From assembly GCA_030562195.1 (NCBI GenBank), contig CM060202.1:6882001-6946000 (forward strand): 64,000 bases of DNA, in the 5' to 3' direction. This document shows positions 24,946 to 38,400 of this stretch, piece after piece (position 1 is the stretch's first letter; every line of letters begins with the position of its first letter). The notes under the pieces were generated by a model. That model worked only from the letters and a program-made list of their open reading frames with translations. It was not told the DNA's origin and did not search any database. The position numbers were made by a program, and so were the translations under genes. The DNA is from Nipponacmea schrenckii. Taxonomy: Eukaryota; Mollusca; Gastropoda; Lottiidae.

Positions 24946-25413
24946 AAAATTCTATTGAACTAGGGACCATCTGTTTAATCCTAAGTATAAACCATATCTT
25001 TAAAAACAATGTCTATGCAACGATATTGGCAGCTCAAAATGTTTATCATGTCAAATTTCAGGAATAAAAATTTAAGGCCATGTAAAGCTTAGAAATTAAA
25101 TGTAAATTATTTCTTTGCCTAATTATAGAGCCTTATAAACTGGCAATGCAAATATTTTGATGATTGTATCTTCGTTAATAAAAGAGAGTCTTAAAAGTAA
25201 CTTCATGATAAGAAATTGTATATTTTATATTTTACTCTTCAAAGTAGTTCAATATTTTATATTTTGTATATTTTATAAATAAATAAATCTACTTATTATT
25301 GTAAATATAACAACTCGCAATGAATTTGTATTGCTTAAGATTTTATAAGAAATTAAATTTTTATTGAAGTATATGGTCATTGAATCAAAATTAAAGTTCA
25401 TTCAGCTCATATT

Positions 25414-25910
25414 GACCATTCTATTAGACTCAGTTGCTCAGTTGATATTTATTCATTTAGAAACCTGGTTATATAATTTAACATATTACTTTATATTCAC
25501 TTAACATTTATTGGCAAAAAAAGCTAATTTAGGTTGAAACAAATGTCAGAATCGGTATCAGAATAAATTGGCATGCCTCAATTACAATGAATTATTAAAT
25601 TGAATTGCCTCCCCTGAACCGAAATTTTTACAAGAAAGTTTAATTTTCTGAGATAGCATGTCAACAATCAAGATATCGACCATTCTATTATATACTGCTG
25701 TTGCTCAGTTGATATTTATTCATTTAGAAACCTGGTTTTACAGTGTGTTCACTTAACATTTATTGGCAAATATAGCTAATTTAGGTTGAAACAAATGTCA
25801 GAATCGGTATCAGAATAAATTGGCATGCCTCAATTACAATGAATTATTAAATTGAATTGCCTCCCCTGAACCGAAATTTTTACAAGAAAGTTTAATTTTC
25901 TGAGATAGCA
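25414..25910. repeat. Two-copy direct duplication, 264-bp spacing
   Basis: Copies at about 25414-25658 and 25678-25910. The last ~150 bases, from AATTTAGGTTGAAACAAATG to TTTCTGAGATAGCA, are nearly identical; the left part carries small indels. Suggests a recent tandem duplication. Confidence 0.9.
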
Positions 25911-26242
25911 GATAATCATGTATTATTGAAATTAAATTTATTCATTCTTAGTCTGTGATTTTAAGCTCATTATAATATAGAATCTCAATATACAGAATAA
26001 TTGACAGTATTGTATATAAACAATACTATATTTGATGCTAATAAAAATAGCATATTATTACTGTGTGTTATTTGTTTTATTTGATATAAACTTGAAATTA
26101 TTGATAATTTCAGGCTTTAAACATCCCTATTTAATGCCTATAGTTAATGTGAAATATAGGCATTTTAGTATTAAAGTCACTTGAGCACACTTTTTCTGTA
26201 ATTTTCCATTTCAACATCTATTGAAATATATTCTGAAATGTT

Positions 26243-26425
26243 TAATGAACAAATGGCAGTTTTGTGTTATTATCTTTGTCAGGGATTGGAAGAAGGGTGA
26301 TCAAATTTCCTGGTTATTCCATTCCACCCAGCTGTTAATGGTTATAGACACTCCAGGAAAGTGTGTGCAAAAGGTTTTGCTCAAGATCAACTGGAAGACA
26401 GGAAGTATTATCCTTGTCCATGGAC
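26243..26425 (+). mobile_element. Diverged SINE family 2 fragment
   Basis: CCATTCCACCCAGCTGTTAA, an AATGGTTATAGA stretch and AAGATCAACTGGAAGACAGG align with the 3' half of the elements at 41029 and 45660. Not a gene, although an open frame runs through it. Confidence 0.5.
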
Positions 26426-29039
26426 ACTTAGGCTATCCTACAATTAGACATTAGAATGATGTGTCACTATTACTGTCAGTCACAAACCCAAAACTTGAGT
26501 TACATGCAAATACTGTAATTGGTTTTCTTATTGTTGCGGCTCTCTTTACTGCGGAAACAAGTTCCCTCCCCTCTTCATTTTAGAAAAACCACTCACATTC
26601 TTATTTGATAAGTTTTATTGATTTGTATACAATAATATCCACGTGTATGACATAATAATAGTATGATTAGCATAGTGATTGATATCATTATTAATAATGT
26701 GCATAATAATTAAATCAAACAGCATAGACTTGATTGAGATTTGACTAGAATTCTTTTGGGAGTTTCCAGCACTCTTAACATGGTAAGATGTTATTAATCA
26801 AATGCAGTTCATAATCCAAGGTTAAAAAGGTCTAGGCTACAGGTTTTTTATGGTAGAATTCAATATTTAAGGGAAAACCGGTTTTGTATGGTAGGTAATC
26901 CAAGATTTAAAGGTTCCTTATAGCTTTGTATGGCTGAATCCAAGATTAAGGGCTACATTTTTATGGGTTCAAAGATTAAGGAGATAATACAGGTTAAATA
27001 TGGCAAAATCCAAGATTAGGAGCTACAGATTGGTTTGGCATAATCTTAGATTAAAGAGATACAGGTTTTGTATGGCTAAAGCAAAGATTAAAGATGTAAC
27101 ATCAATCGTCTGAAATACAACTTACAGTTCATAATTTTTGCATTGCAGCACAACATTTGACTAGAAAAGTTCACGCAACACTTGCAAACAATTAAAATAA
27201 GTGGGCGGATTTCTCAAGCAAATCTTACATGTACATCTTTCAAGCTAGAATAACCCTTTACTATAATATAAATTATATGAAAAAATAAAACAAGATCTAT
27301 GTACATTATTCTATAAACTTAAAATTCTAGATTTCTTACATTCCTTAATAACAACCTATTGTTCTTAAGACAATTCAAGCTTTTTTAATTGATTGTTAAG
27401 CAAATTATTGAATTTGATGTTCACAGTTATTAAGTAATGTCCTACTTATTTGCTTTGGAGCTGTTCATATGAATACATTTCTACGCTTTGTGCTTCTTTT
27501 GAGCTTAAGATGAATCTAGAAGAAACTAAACTTGTTCACTTCAGCCTCATTTAATAAAGTTTGAGCTACAAATATGACTAGAGAATTTTGAGCTACATGA
27601 CATGTAAAGTTGAAATTTTGAGCTCATAAATACATGACAGCAAACCAAGTTGGTCCTACACAGGTACATTTAAGAATATTGTATAATTATTGTAATCAAG
27701 TATGGAAGAATATATTATTTAATTCTATGTACAATTCAAACACTCTATGATTATTGCATTGGAATTAGTGTGATGATAATAATCACACAGTCAGACACAC
27801 ACAAATTTTAATACACATTGATGATCAGGTATGGAGACTACTAAACTGTACCAATTTAGGTAAGTTAGTTAGCTGTATTGACATATAAATACAGTATTGA
27901 CTTTTGTTTTGTTAGGCTACAGATTCAAGATTTTTCACAAGAGTCTGACAGAAAAGTACAAATTTTTTTTTCACTGAAGGTAGCCTACTGATTGTGCCAA
28001 AAACTTCTTTTTACAGTTGTTGGATGGCAGTATACAGTATTAAAGGGGTACAACTTAACAACTTGTGTTGACTTTTGGGGTCCTGAGAATGAATCAGCAG
28101 TAAGGTCTACTGAAAATGAATCTACAAAGTAGAGTTTAGTAGTTTCCTCCTTCAAGATACAGCATGCTGACACTTTTTTGTGAACCTTTATTTACAGGTG
28201 AGTTAAAAGCATTGAGATATAAATATGACTTCAGTATAAAAATTATTATCTATGTATATTAAAAATGATTTGAAACACAAGCACTATTCAATGTTTTAAA
28301 AATGTTTTCTGGTACATGTATCACCATTTTCACAATGTCTTTTAATAAATAGTTTCACTTTATACACACAAAGAGGTGAAAATACCATTTCTTTGATAAT
28401 TCTGTTTCCTTGGACAGTTTCTGCTTATAAAATGAGCAAGATTTTGGCACACAGAGGCTGGAAAATTGTGACACAAAAACATTATGAATTTCTTACATTG
28501 TGACACATATAACTTAATTAGAGTTTTTGTGATTTCATGAAGCAATTTAAGTCATGCCACTTTTTTACCTCCAAGTTTGAAGATCTACATGCATGATTTA
28601 TAATCAAAACTCTGTGTTTTATTATAAGTATCTTTTTTCACAACACATTTTAACAATCCCTCCTTCCAACCATTTTTATAAATGTTTTGGCTATACTTTA
28701 TATTTGGCACAAAATTACCAGTTACATTGTCTTGGTCTTTGTTGATTTTTTTAGAAGTTTAGATGGATAAAATTTCAATAATGTGATTTACAGATGAAAT
28801 CAAGCCAATTGGTATAATCTGTTGGAATTTTTTTTGCCAAGATATGTTTCAAATTTTAAAACACAACATGTGTTGAGCTCTGAGCTCACTGGGGACAACA
28901 CATGAGTCTGTTGTCAGCTTTTGGTTGACCATTAATTCAAATATGAGCATTAAGCTCAAAATCTTTGACTATATTTTTCCACTGTAAATTAAGCTCCCAG
29001 TAAAAACCATTTCTTTGTAAGAAAACAATATTTTCCATT
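26426..29039. other. Convergent intergenic region, right part
   Basis: 26760-27100 holds loose repeats of GGTTTTGTATGG(C)TxAATCCAAGATTAA type. The rest is plain AT-rich sequence with no exon seen. Confidence 0.45.
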
Positions 29040-29293
29040 TGCATATATTTTGTGATCCTTTATTCTTTTGAGTAAGAACTAAGATTGCATATGGCGACTA
29101 TTGTTAATTTTTCCCTTACAAATGCAGAATCCAATTTTGAGTATGAGTCTTATAATACGTCTTGCACAACACTTCAGTGACTTCTGCAGCAATTTTCTTA
29201 GTTTGTACTAATGTCGATGGAACAAGACACAAAATGATTTTTAACTTTCACTCAAATGGAAGTTTGATGATAATCTTTTTTCATAAAATATAT
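29040..29293 (-). other. KIRREL probable 3' UTR with polyadenylation signal
   Basis: Downstream of the stop on the minus strand, AATAAA (TTTATT on +) occurs at 29064-29059, about 230 bases after the stop. Other AT-rich signals occur further on, so the real 3' end is uncertain. Confidence 0.35.
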
Positions 29294-29405
29294 CTAAACA
29301 TTGGTTGCTAGTTTAGTAGCATTGATATTCGCAGGAGGAAGTCTTGAATTAGCGTCTGGCACTGGTGTACTTCTAAAACTACTATAGCCATGTAATGTAT
29401 CGTAT
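29294..29405 (-). CDS. KIRREL: KIRREL exon 12: C-terminus with PDZ ligand
   Basis: Enters in phase 2; 36 full codons and TAG (29296-29294). Encodes [18 protein letters not shown] and ends KLATNV. The last three residues T-N-V fit the class I PDZ ligand, like T-H-V in vertebrate NEPH proteins. Strong acceptor (CTTTTTCTTTTTTTAG). Confidence 0.9.
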
Positions 29406-32400
29406 CTAAAAAAGAAAAAGAATTAAGAGTGGAAAGGAAAAAATTTATGATCAAAATAAAGAAAGACTAATTTTTACTTATGATACATTCATAGGAATAT
29501 AGGGCCCTGAAATTCTACCCTGCTTCCTCTACTGTCTCTTAAAATGAAATCATGACAGCAATTAAATAAATCAGGACTGAAATAGGTTTTAGGATCCCAA
29601 AGAGAATAATCACTTCCAAGTAGAAATATAGTTTTCCAGCTAATATACTGTGTTTTAGTTTTCAAACAGATTGTTATCTAGAATTATTTCTTAAAGATGT
29701 GCTCAAGGTCAAGGGAATGATAAAAATGTCAAGCCTACCTATCTGGTGTTTCTAAAACTTCATTACCACTTAAATATTCATCTTCTCCTGGATGTCTCTG
29801 ATTATATATATTTAAATGATATGGTTCTGTAAAACCATAGGAATTATTATTAGGAGGCTTGGTTTCCTGTAATAAGAAAAACATTGTGTTTAAAAACATA
29901 GTTTTTATAAACATTGTATTCAAAAACATTGTGTTTAAAAACAAATAACATTACATTGTTTTTATAAACATTGTATTCAAATACATTGTGTTTAAAAACA
30001 AATAACATTACATTGTTTTTATAAACATTGTATTCAAAAACATTGTATTTTAAAAACAAATAACATTACATTGTATTTAAAAATATTGTTTTTATAAACA
30101 TTGTATTCAAATACATTGTGTTTAAAAACAAATGACATTACATTGTATTTAAAAACATTACATTGTACTTAAAAACATTGTTTTAATAAAAATTGTATTC
30201 AAATACATTGTTTTTAAAAACAAAAAACATTACATTGTATTTATAAACATTGTATTCAAATACATTGTGTTTAAAAACAAATAACATTACATTGTTTTTA
30301 TAAACATTGTATTCAAATACATTGTGTTTAAAAAAATTACATTGTACTTAAAAACATTGTTTTAATAAAAATTGTATTCAAATACATTGTTTTCAAAAAC
30401 AAAAAACATTACATTGTTTTTATAAACATTGTATTCAAATACATTGTGTTTAAAAACAAATGACATTACATTGTTTTTATAAACATTGTATTCAAATACA
30501 TTGTGTTTAAAAACAAAATGACAATACATTGTTTTTAAAAACAAATAACATTACATTGTATATAAAAATATTGTTTTCATAAACATAGTATTCAAATACA
30601 TTGTGTTTTAAAAACATTGTGTTTAAAAACAGGCATAGGTATCTAGACATTCAAATACAATTGATTCATACTATTTTTATGACAAGATTTGTATATTTTA
30701 GCTCATTCCAACATCTCACATAAGAAGACATTTTAAGCACTTACAAATAACAAAATATTGAGAATTTCAAGCCCCATTCCAAACACTACCGGACTCCTAG
30801 ATCTTATCTATACAACAGTAAAATCAACTTACCTTTCCATAATTAACATCCTCGTAATCTGCAGAATAACGATAAAAATCTTTATTATAATCTTGTCGCC
30901 ATTGATCCATAAGCGTAGATGGTGAATCAGATTTTTCACGTTTTTTATTTTCTGTACTACTATCAGTATCTGTATATGAACCTAAAAAAGTCCAAATTTG
31001 GAATATTTCCATTGGAATTCTTCAACAATTTTCTACATTTAATCATCTATTCATGCATCTTTCGAAATTTTGTAATTAAACATTTGGACAATGTCCATTA
31101 TCAAATGAACAGATGTAGTTAAAAATTTGAGTTGATTCATTATTTGAATGAAATGAATTAATTTGAATTGTGACTATGACATTTGTTAATTCTGGCATAT
31201 TCCAAATCTTTTTAGGTTTAACCAGATACATGATAATGTCAGGATTACAAAGATTCTGAAGCTTTCCAAAAATTAAAGATGACATGAAAACAAAGCTGAG
31301 AATCTTATGATAGCCAACACGAACATTTGTTCTTAAAAAGTTAAAGAGATTGTCAAGAGGTCTGGACTAGAACCATTCTGAAGCTTTCCAAAAAATGAAG
31401 TTGACATGAAAACAAAGCTGAGAATATTATGATAGCCAACAAGAACATTTGTTCAAAAAAAGTCAAAAGATTGTCAAAAGGTTTGAATTTCAAAACTTTC
31501 CATAGAATCTATTTGCCCCATTCAAATTTCAGTCTGTGAGTGTTGCAATTTCATAGAACTTAGCCTTAATTGTTATAATGTAAGGAACCACAGATATCTG
31601 TCAGAAAATTTGAAAGATGCAAATAGAACACGTACATGGCCCTGATGAGCCTACACATAAAATATTTAGTTAACCTCTCTCTGATCCCTTTAACTCTCAG
31701 TAAACCTACACAATAAAAGCAGGATGATGTGAGTTTTGTATGACAGTTAACTAAAAGCTACATATTTTGTATGGCTTTAGTAAATTATAATTATATAATA
31801 AATAAATGCTGGATGCAGATTAATATAATGCCTGATGATGATACCTACCTAAAACACTATTAGAATCTGATGATTTATACCGATGATATAACACACATAC
31901 TAATACTATAATAAATAATACCGCTATACCGCCAACAACACCACCTATTATATAGGGTAGTGGTGGTACAACTGAAATTGAAAATAATATAACATTATAG
32001 TATCTATAACTGCATCTGTTACATTTGGTAATGGTGGTACAACTGAAATATAAATAACATTATACCATCTACAACACCACTTATTATATAAGCTAATGGT
32101 GGTACAACTGAAATATAAATAACATTATACCATCTACAACACCAATTATAATATAGGGTAATGGTGGTATAACTGAAATATAAATAACATTATACCATCT
32201 ACAACACCACTTATTATACAGGGTAATGGTGGTACAACTGAAATATAAATAACATTATACCATCTACAACACCACTTATAATATAGGGTAATGGTGGTAC
32301 AACTGAAATATAAATAACATTATACCATCTACAACACCACTTATTATATAAGGTAATGGTGGTACAACTGAAATATAAATAACATTATACCATCTACAAC

Positions 32401-35400
32401 ACCACTTATAATATAGGGTAATGGTGGTACAACTGAAATATAAATAACATTATTTATACTATATACAACACCACTTATTATACAGGGTAATGGTGGTACA
32501 ACTGAAATATAAATAACATTATACCATCTACAACACGACTTATAATATAGGGTAATGGTGGTACAACTGAAATATAACATTATTTATACTATATACAACA
32601 CCACTTATTATATAAGGTAATGGTGGTACAACTGAAATATAAAAAACATTATATATACTATATAAAACATCACTTATTATATAGGGTAATGGTGGTACAA
32701 CTAAAATATAAATAACATTATTTATACTATATACAACACTTCTTATCATATAGTCTATATAATGTTATATTTCAGTTGTACCACCATTACTTATTATATA
32801 GGGTAATGGAGGTACAACAATATTATAGGTGGTACCACCAAACACATACCATCCTGGCAGTATGACATGATCACCATCTTAAAATAAATTCGATAGCAGA
32901 AGAGAACATTACCTTTTTCTATTAGTTTTATGGTTGCTATATCTTGACCGTAGCTATTTGAAACACTACAATTAAAGTCTCCAAAATCTTCTTCATGTAG
33001 ATTTAATATCTGCAAAGTACTTTTTCTCCCAAATGGCAAATCTTCTTCAGAAGCTGAAAATCTTCCTGATGATGCGTAGTTAATTGGTTTTCCATTCTTG
33101 ATCCACAAGATGTTTTGAGGTAATGGTGCTGAATAAGTTAGACATTCTACTAATGCTGTATCACCTTTACTAGCATATTGTTGTCCCTCGCTCATTATTC
33201 TTGGTGGACCTGCAAGTTAAAAAGGAGCACCTATTTTATTTGCCATTCCATCCATTCTGTAAGTCATGATTATGACTTTGGACATTAAAATCCACGTCAG
33301 ATATGTTAAGAGCACCAGGCATCACTAATTTTGACTGAAATATTTCAACCTTTTAATGCACACTATACATGGAAATGATGCCATGAACATTGCTTTAAAC
33401 TTGTTCACTACTGCTACTATATGAATGTAGTTACCTCCCTTAAGTTACAAAGATCACAAAAACTTCTGTACTTCTAGTTCAGAGTACTTACCATTTTGCA
33501 AAAGATATATTTCTCGACTCACTTCGCTAAAACCACTGACAGTTGCCATACAAATATATACACTGATATCATTCTTAGTTACAGAGTTAATTTTAAACAC
33601 AGGAGTTGAACCTAACACATGATTAGACCCTTTTTTAGTCCAGATTATACTAGGCGTAGGGTTGCCGTCTGCTTCACAGCGTAGTGATACACTATCACCA
33701 AGATCTACATTAGCATGTTGTGGTACTCCTTTAAATCTAGGACCATCTGAAAAACCAGAGTAAATGTGCATCTTTTGCATTTGTTGTTTCGAAACAGTAA
33801 ATAAAGGGAGATTAGTCGAATTCAAATACCATTTATCTTAGCTTAGCCTTTTGATGAATTTGTTTCAGTAAGAAACTTATCATTGTAATCATGACCAGCA
33901 TAAAGCTTCAAAATAACATGAAACAAAATGGCAGTTGCAAAATGAGATGAAATGAATGGAGTTTTACATCCTACTCTTCTGCACCTTATGGGCTAATGAA
34001 GACAGGAAACGGCATGTGTGCAATGAGGGAAATTTCGCCAGGACAGCGGCATAAGCCTACTCTTTTTGCGCTTTCCAACTTAAACGTGCACAGCCTGTAG
34101 CACACGGGGCCTCGGTTTATTGTAGCATCTGAACAACTAGACAAAAATGGCAGTTGCAAATGAAAAAAATATATGCAGTGTAAAGATGGAGACTTACAAT
34201 GAACATCAAGTCTGTAGCTCCTCCTAGTGGATCCTACATCATTAAAACCTTCACAAGAAATAACATCACCATGGTCATCTCTTGTCACTCTTGGAATGTC
34301 TAATATATTTCTATTTTCATCTAATAATTGTTCACCATTTTTATACCACCTGAAAATAACATTTCAAACTTTAACATTTATCCATTTTCAGAAAATAAAA
34401 ATGAGCTTTTCATCTTACTTTTCCACTGTTTATTGTATACATGAAGACTGCACCTCTTTAATCTTCTAGTGAATTCTGACTGCCATGGAGGAACAGAGAG
34501 GCTGTATATCTAAATTATCTAGCCTCCCAGGTACCCCTTTCTGACATGATTCAAATGAAATGAAATAAATAGAGTTTTACATCTTACTCAATTGCACCTT
34601 ATGGGCTATGCAGTGCTCATTCAGGAAATTAGCCTACTCTTTTTGCAATTTCCAACTGTCGAGGGATCTTTAGCATGCACAGCACACAGGGCCTTGATTA
34701 ATTGTCCCAAACCAATGACTAGTCGTTTTTACAAGTTAGTCCTACGACCTGCTTTTCATAACTGACAAGGGGAAAACAGGATGAAAGTCCATCTCGATTT
34801 TTGCCAGGATCTGATATGATTCAAAGGCAATACATTGAAGTATGGACTCATCATGTTCATCAACCGAGTCAGACTAAAAGAACTTACTTCCATGTTATAG
34901 TTGGTGGATTAGCTAAACCATTACAACTAAATCTCAGAAAATCATGTTCCCGTACATGTTCTGAAGAATTTAAACTCATCTGGACTTCTGGAACAACTAA
35001 AATAACAAAATCAGCTCATCTTCTAACCTCTTTCAGTAAAATAATTCCGCAAGATGCAAATTGAAAAGGCTCAAGTTTTTCGAAAAAAATTATAATGAAT
35101 TTAATCCTTTATGTCACAAATACAATTTATCAGCGAAACTCTGGATCTACATCCAATATTTCATCCTATTTATCATGTATTGTTTATCCTATATTGTTTA
35201 TCTTATATTGTTTATCATATAATGTTTATCCTATATTGTTTATCATATATTGTTTATCATATATTGTTATTATACATGGATTAACGAATCCTATTGGTCC
35301 TTGGATCAATTCTTAACTCCTGGAATAAAAGATATGTGAGTGAATTTCACGATGTTGCAGATACTATTAACATTGATCCTTGATGAAATTCAAGCCATTA

Positions 35401-38400
35401 ATTTGGATAATGACTTGATACATGAAACACAAATAGGCCTGTGAATGGACATAAAACAATTTTCTAAAAAATGCATCTGGTGATGTTTCAAAATGATGTT
35501 TCAAAATACATCCAGACTGCAGGCATTTTAAGAAATAGTTACGAAAAAGTTGTCCATCATCATTTGAGAAAAGAAAAGAAACACATTGATGGAATTTCCC
35601 AGATGTTAGAGAATTGGTGTAATTTTGTAATTTAAAGAAGTTGTCAAACATTGGAATTACATTGAAGATCATATTTTCATGACATTGAATTTCCCTGCGA
35701 GTCAATTAAAGAATTGATGGACAAATACACGCCACAAAGACCCTTATTTTCTTTCCATTATCAGGCTCTTTTCTCATGAAAATGATGCATTTTGGTCTCA
35801 TTTGAATGTTAAGTGTCAATTTTTTCCCCTCAGTGGCCTTATTTACATAACCAAGTGTTAGGTGTAATGTGATAATTATCCTATTGAAAACCTCTTCTAC
35901 AGCTCTGAACTTGTCATTTTCCATTCGTTAAAAAACCTGATTACATTGAATTTAATTAAAAACCTCATCAAATAAATTAATGACTCGCAACTGACAAGAA
36001 GAATAATGTATTCAACCGTGTTCAACCACAAGTCTCGCAGGAACCAAGTGGAACCTAGACATCAATCCGTCAGAAAAAGTTTACAAATGTCTTTTACGAC
36101 CCCCGGCAAGGCGAGAATTAATACCGTCCCTGAGGAGAGATGGTGTGGAGGGCAGAAGTGAAGTGTTAATTAAAGAGGTGTTGATTAACATACAGGATAA
36201 TTAATGACTATATTAATAGATATAACTAATTAACACATGACTTAATTAGATTACAATATTTTCTATGACTTTTTTATGAATAAAAACATGTGTCCCTGTT
36301 GTCATTATGAATATATAATGACAATGCTATTGTTAAGACTTCCCACATTGTCTAGTAAAATATCTATCAAATTTCCATAAAGACTCATTAAATCACATGT
36401 TTGACAAAATGAACAAATGGCTGACATATTTTTCTTTCAAACCCCAATTTATCATGACCAGCAAAAAACCTGTTATTGATATGAATTTTCATGTATCGAC
36501 TATATGCGGTCTTTGTTATTATGTTTTCTCATATGAATTCATTTTAACAGCAATTTGTAATCTGTTTCCCAATCAAAAAGATTTTCTCATTGCTTTGCAT
36601 CTTGATTTTTAAAGAAAAATAAGCTTTACATTTTTTGTCTCTGTATAGAATTTAAGATTGAAAAATCAAATTTATTTAAATTGACAAGTTCAAATTTGAA
36701 AATCATGATACTTACACTGAACATCTATGGTAGCAGACACAAAATACGGGTCTGTCATAGCCTCATTTTGAACATAACATTTAATTTTTTTGCCAGCATC
36801 TGATTTGGTGACGTTGAGAGTAACAATACCAATGGTGTCCACCCTTTTACCATCTTCTTTCGTAATTTTTCTGGTGTAAGTTTCACGTACACGTTCATCG
36901 TTTATAAACCAACTAACGTCAGACGCAGGTTTACCATTTAATGCACGGCATGATACATTAGTTGGTCGTCCTTTTACTAATTCTAGTATTGGTCCACCAT
37001 CTATCAACGGTGCATCTGGCGGTACTGAAATATAAACAAATAGTCCATCATAAAAGGCGATTCCTTATATTCTGAAATGATGCCATTGCATTGTCATTTT
37101 GTTATTTTATATCTAACTTTTCTGCCCCTGATCTAGCAAATGAAGACAACCATAGAACATAAACAAACTGTAACACATACATCCTTATTTTGTTGTCCTA
37201 TTCCTAAACGCTCGAGGTTTTTTTCATTGTCAGCCTTTGGACCTGTATCACTGATAAGGGAATCCGAACTGAATTCACAAGATATTATAGTGTCACGGAA
37301 ATGAGGAAATGCAAGGAAATGTGGTGTCTTGTCTTTGTCCTAAGACTTTACATAAGAAATCCTGAGAAAAAAAAATGTAATTTCAAAACTATCTTGTGAA
37401 AAAAATTCAACCTTCTAATCTCGCATTTAGTTCTCAAAGGAACATGTTCATCAACTTCATTAATCTGAGTATTTAAACTCATTAATTTACTAGTGGTAGA
37501 AGAATTAAACTTAATCCCGGTTTGATTCCTTCATTAATTCCTTTACCCGGGAAGATGTACATCCCATTAACTAGTGATCAATAGACACTCATATTGGACT
37601 AGGGGAAGATGACAAACATTGACTCATGATGCTAGCCCCAAGACAATTTACTCATGTCAAATTCAATACAAAGTTATTATTTTATTATTAATGATTTCTT
37701 GTCTTATTCTATTACCACTGTTAATTTCCCTGAGCAGACGTACAACATGGCTATCTCAATCTCAACAGAAGTGTAGGAGTTGGTCAATGTTTTTACTTTA
37801 GTAGAGTCAAGGGATCCATATTATTCTACACTGAATATAGTAAATATCATAACTGATATCAAATTTTTAAAAAACCAAAAGCGAGGGTGGTTTATAGCCT
37901 ACCACAGACGTACAACATGGCCATCTCGATCTCAACAGAAGAGTAGGAGTTGGTCTGGTGTACTATAGTAGAGTTTAGGGATTGATATTATTCCGTACTG
38001 AATATAGTAAATATCATAACTGATATCAAATTTTTAAAAAACCAAAAGCGAGGGTGATTTATACCACTTGTATGATCAAAATCTAATTCAGACCCACTAC
38101 CTGGTGACTTCATTTTGAATATAGACAGGAAAACTTTAAGCTTATAGAATGAAGGTCGTCAAGGATCTCAGGGGACTGTTATGGCACAACAGCAGATCAA
38201 TAGGCAAACTGCAAAGTCATCAGCTAAATTCGTATCCTTGAGAAGCTTGACTTACTAATCAATTTTTTTCAATAATACATTTCAAAATAAATCACTAAGT
38301 ATAGTCTTAATTTAAACATAACATGTTATTAAGTCAGCTTATTTAAGGGTAGGACAAACAAAAATTGAAACCAAACAAGACAGACTTACTATGTCCATTA

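Noticed and set aside
26221..26454. 77-residue plus-strand frame as a gene
   Set aside because: It overlaps a decayed SINE family 2 copy and shows no protein family features.
32344..32749. Minus-strand open frames with repeated [13 protein letters not shown] as a separate repetitive protein
   Set aside because: They come from the partial exon 9 copies in intron 8. The 65-bp period breaks any long frame, and there is no start context.
34227..34469. Plus-strand open frame across KIRREL exon 6
   Set aside because: It is the antisense shadow of the Ig3 coding exon and its intron.
36040..36170. Less AT-rich island in KIRREL intron 4 as an exon or RNA gene
   Set aside because: No open frame with splice borders and no RNA fold I can recognise; conservation data would be needed.
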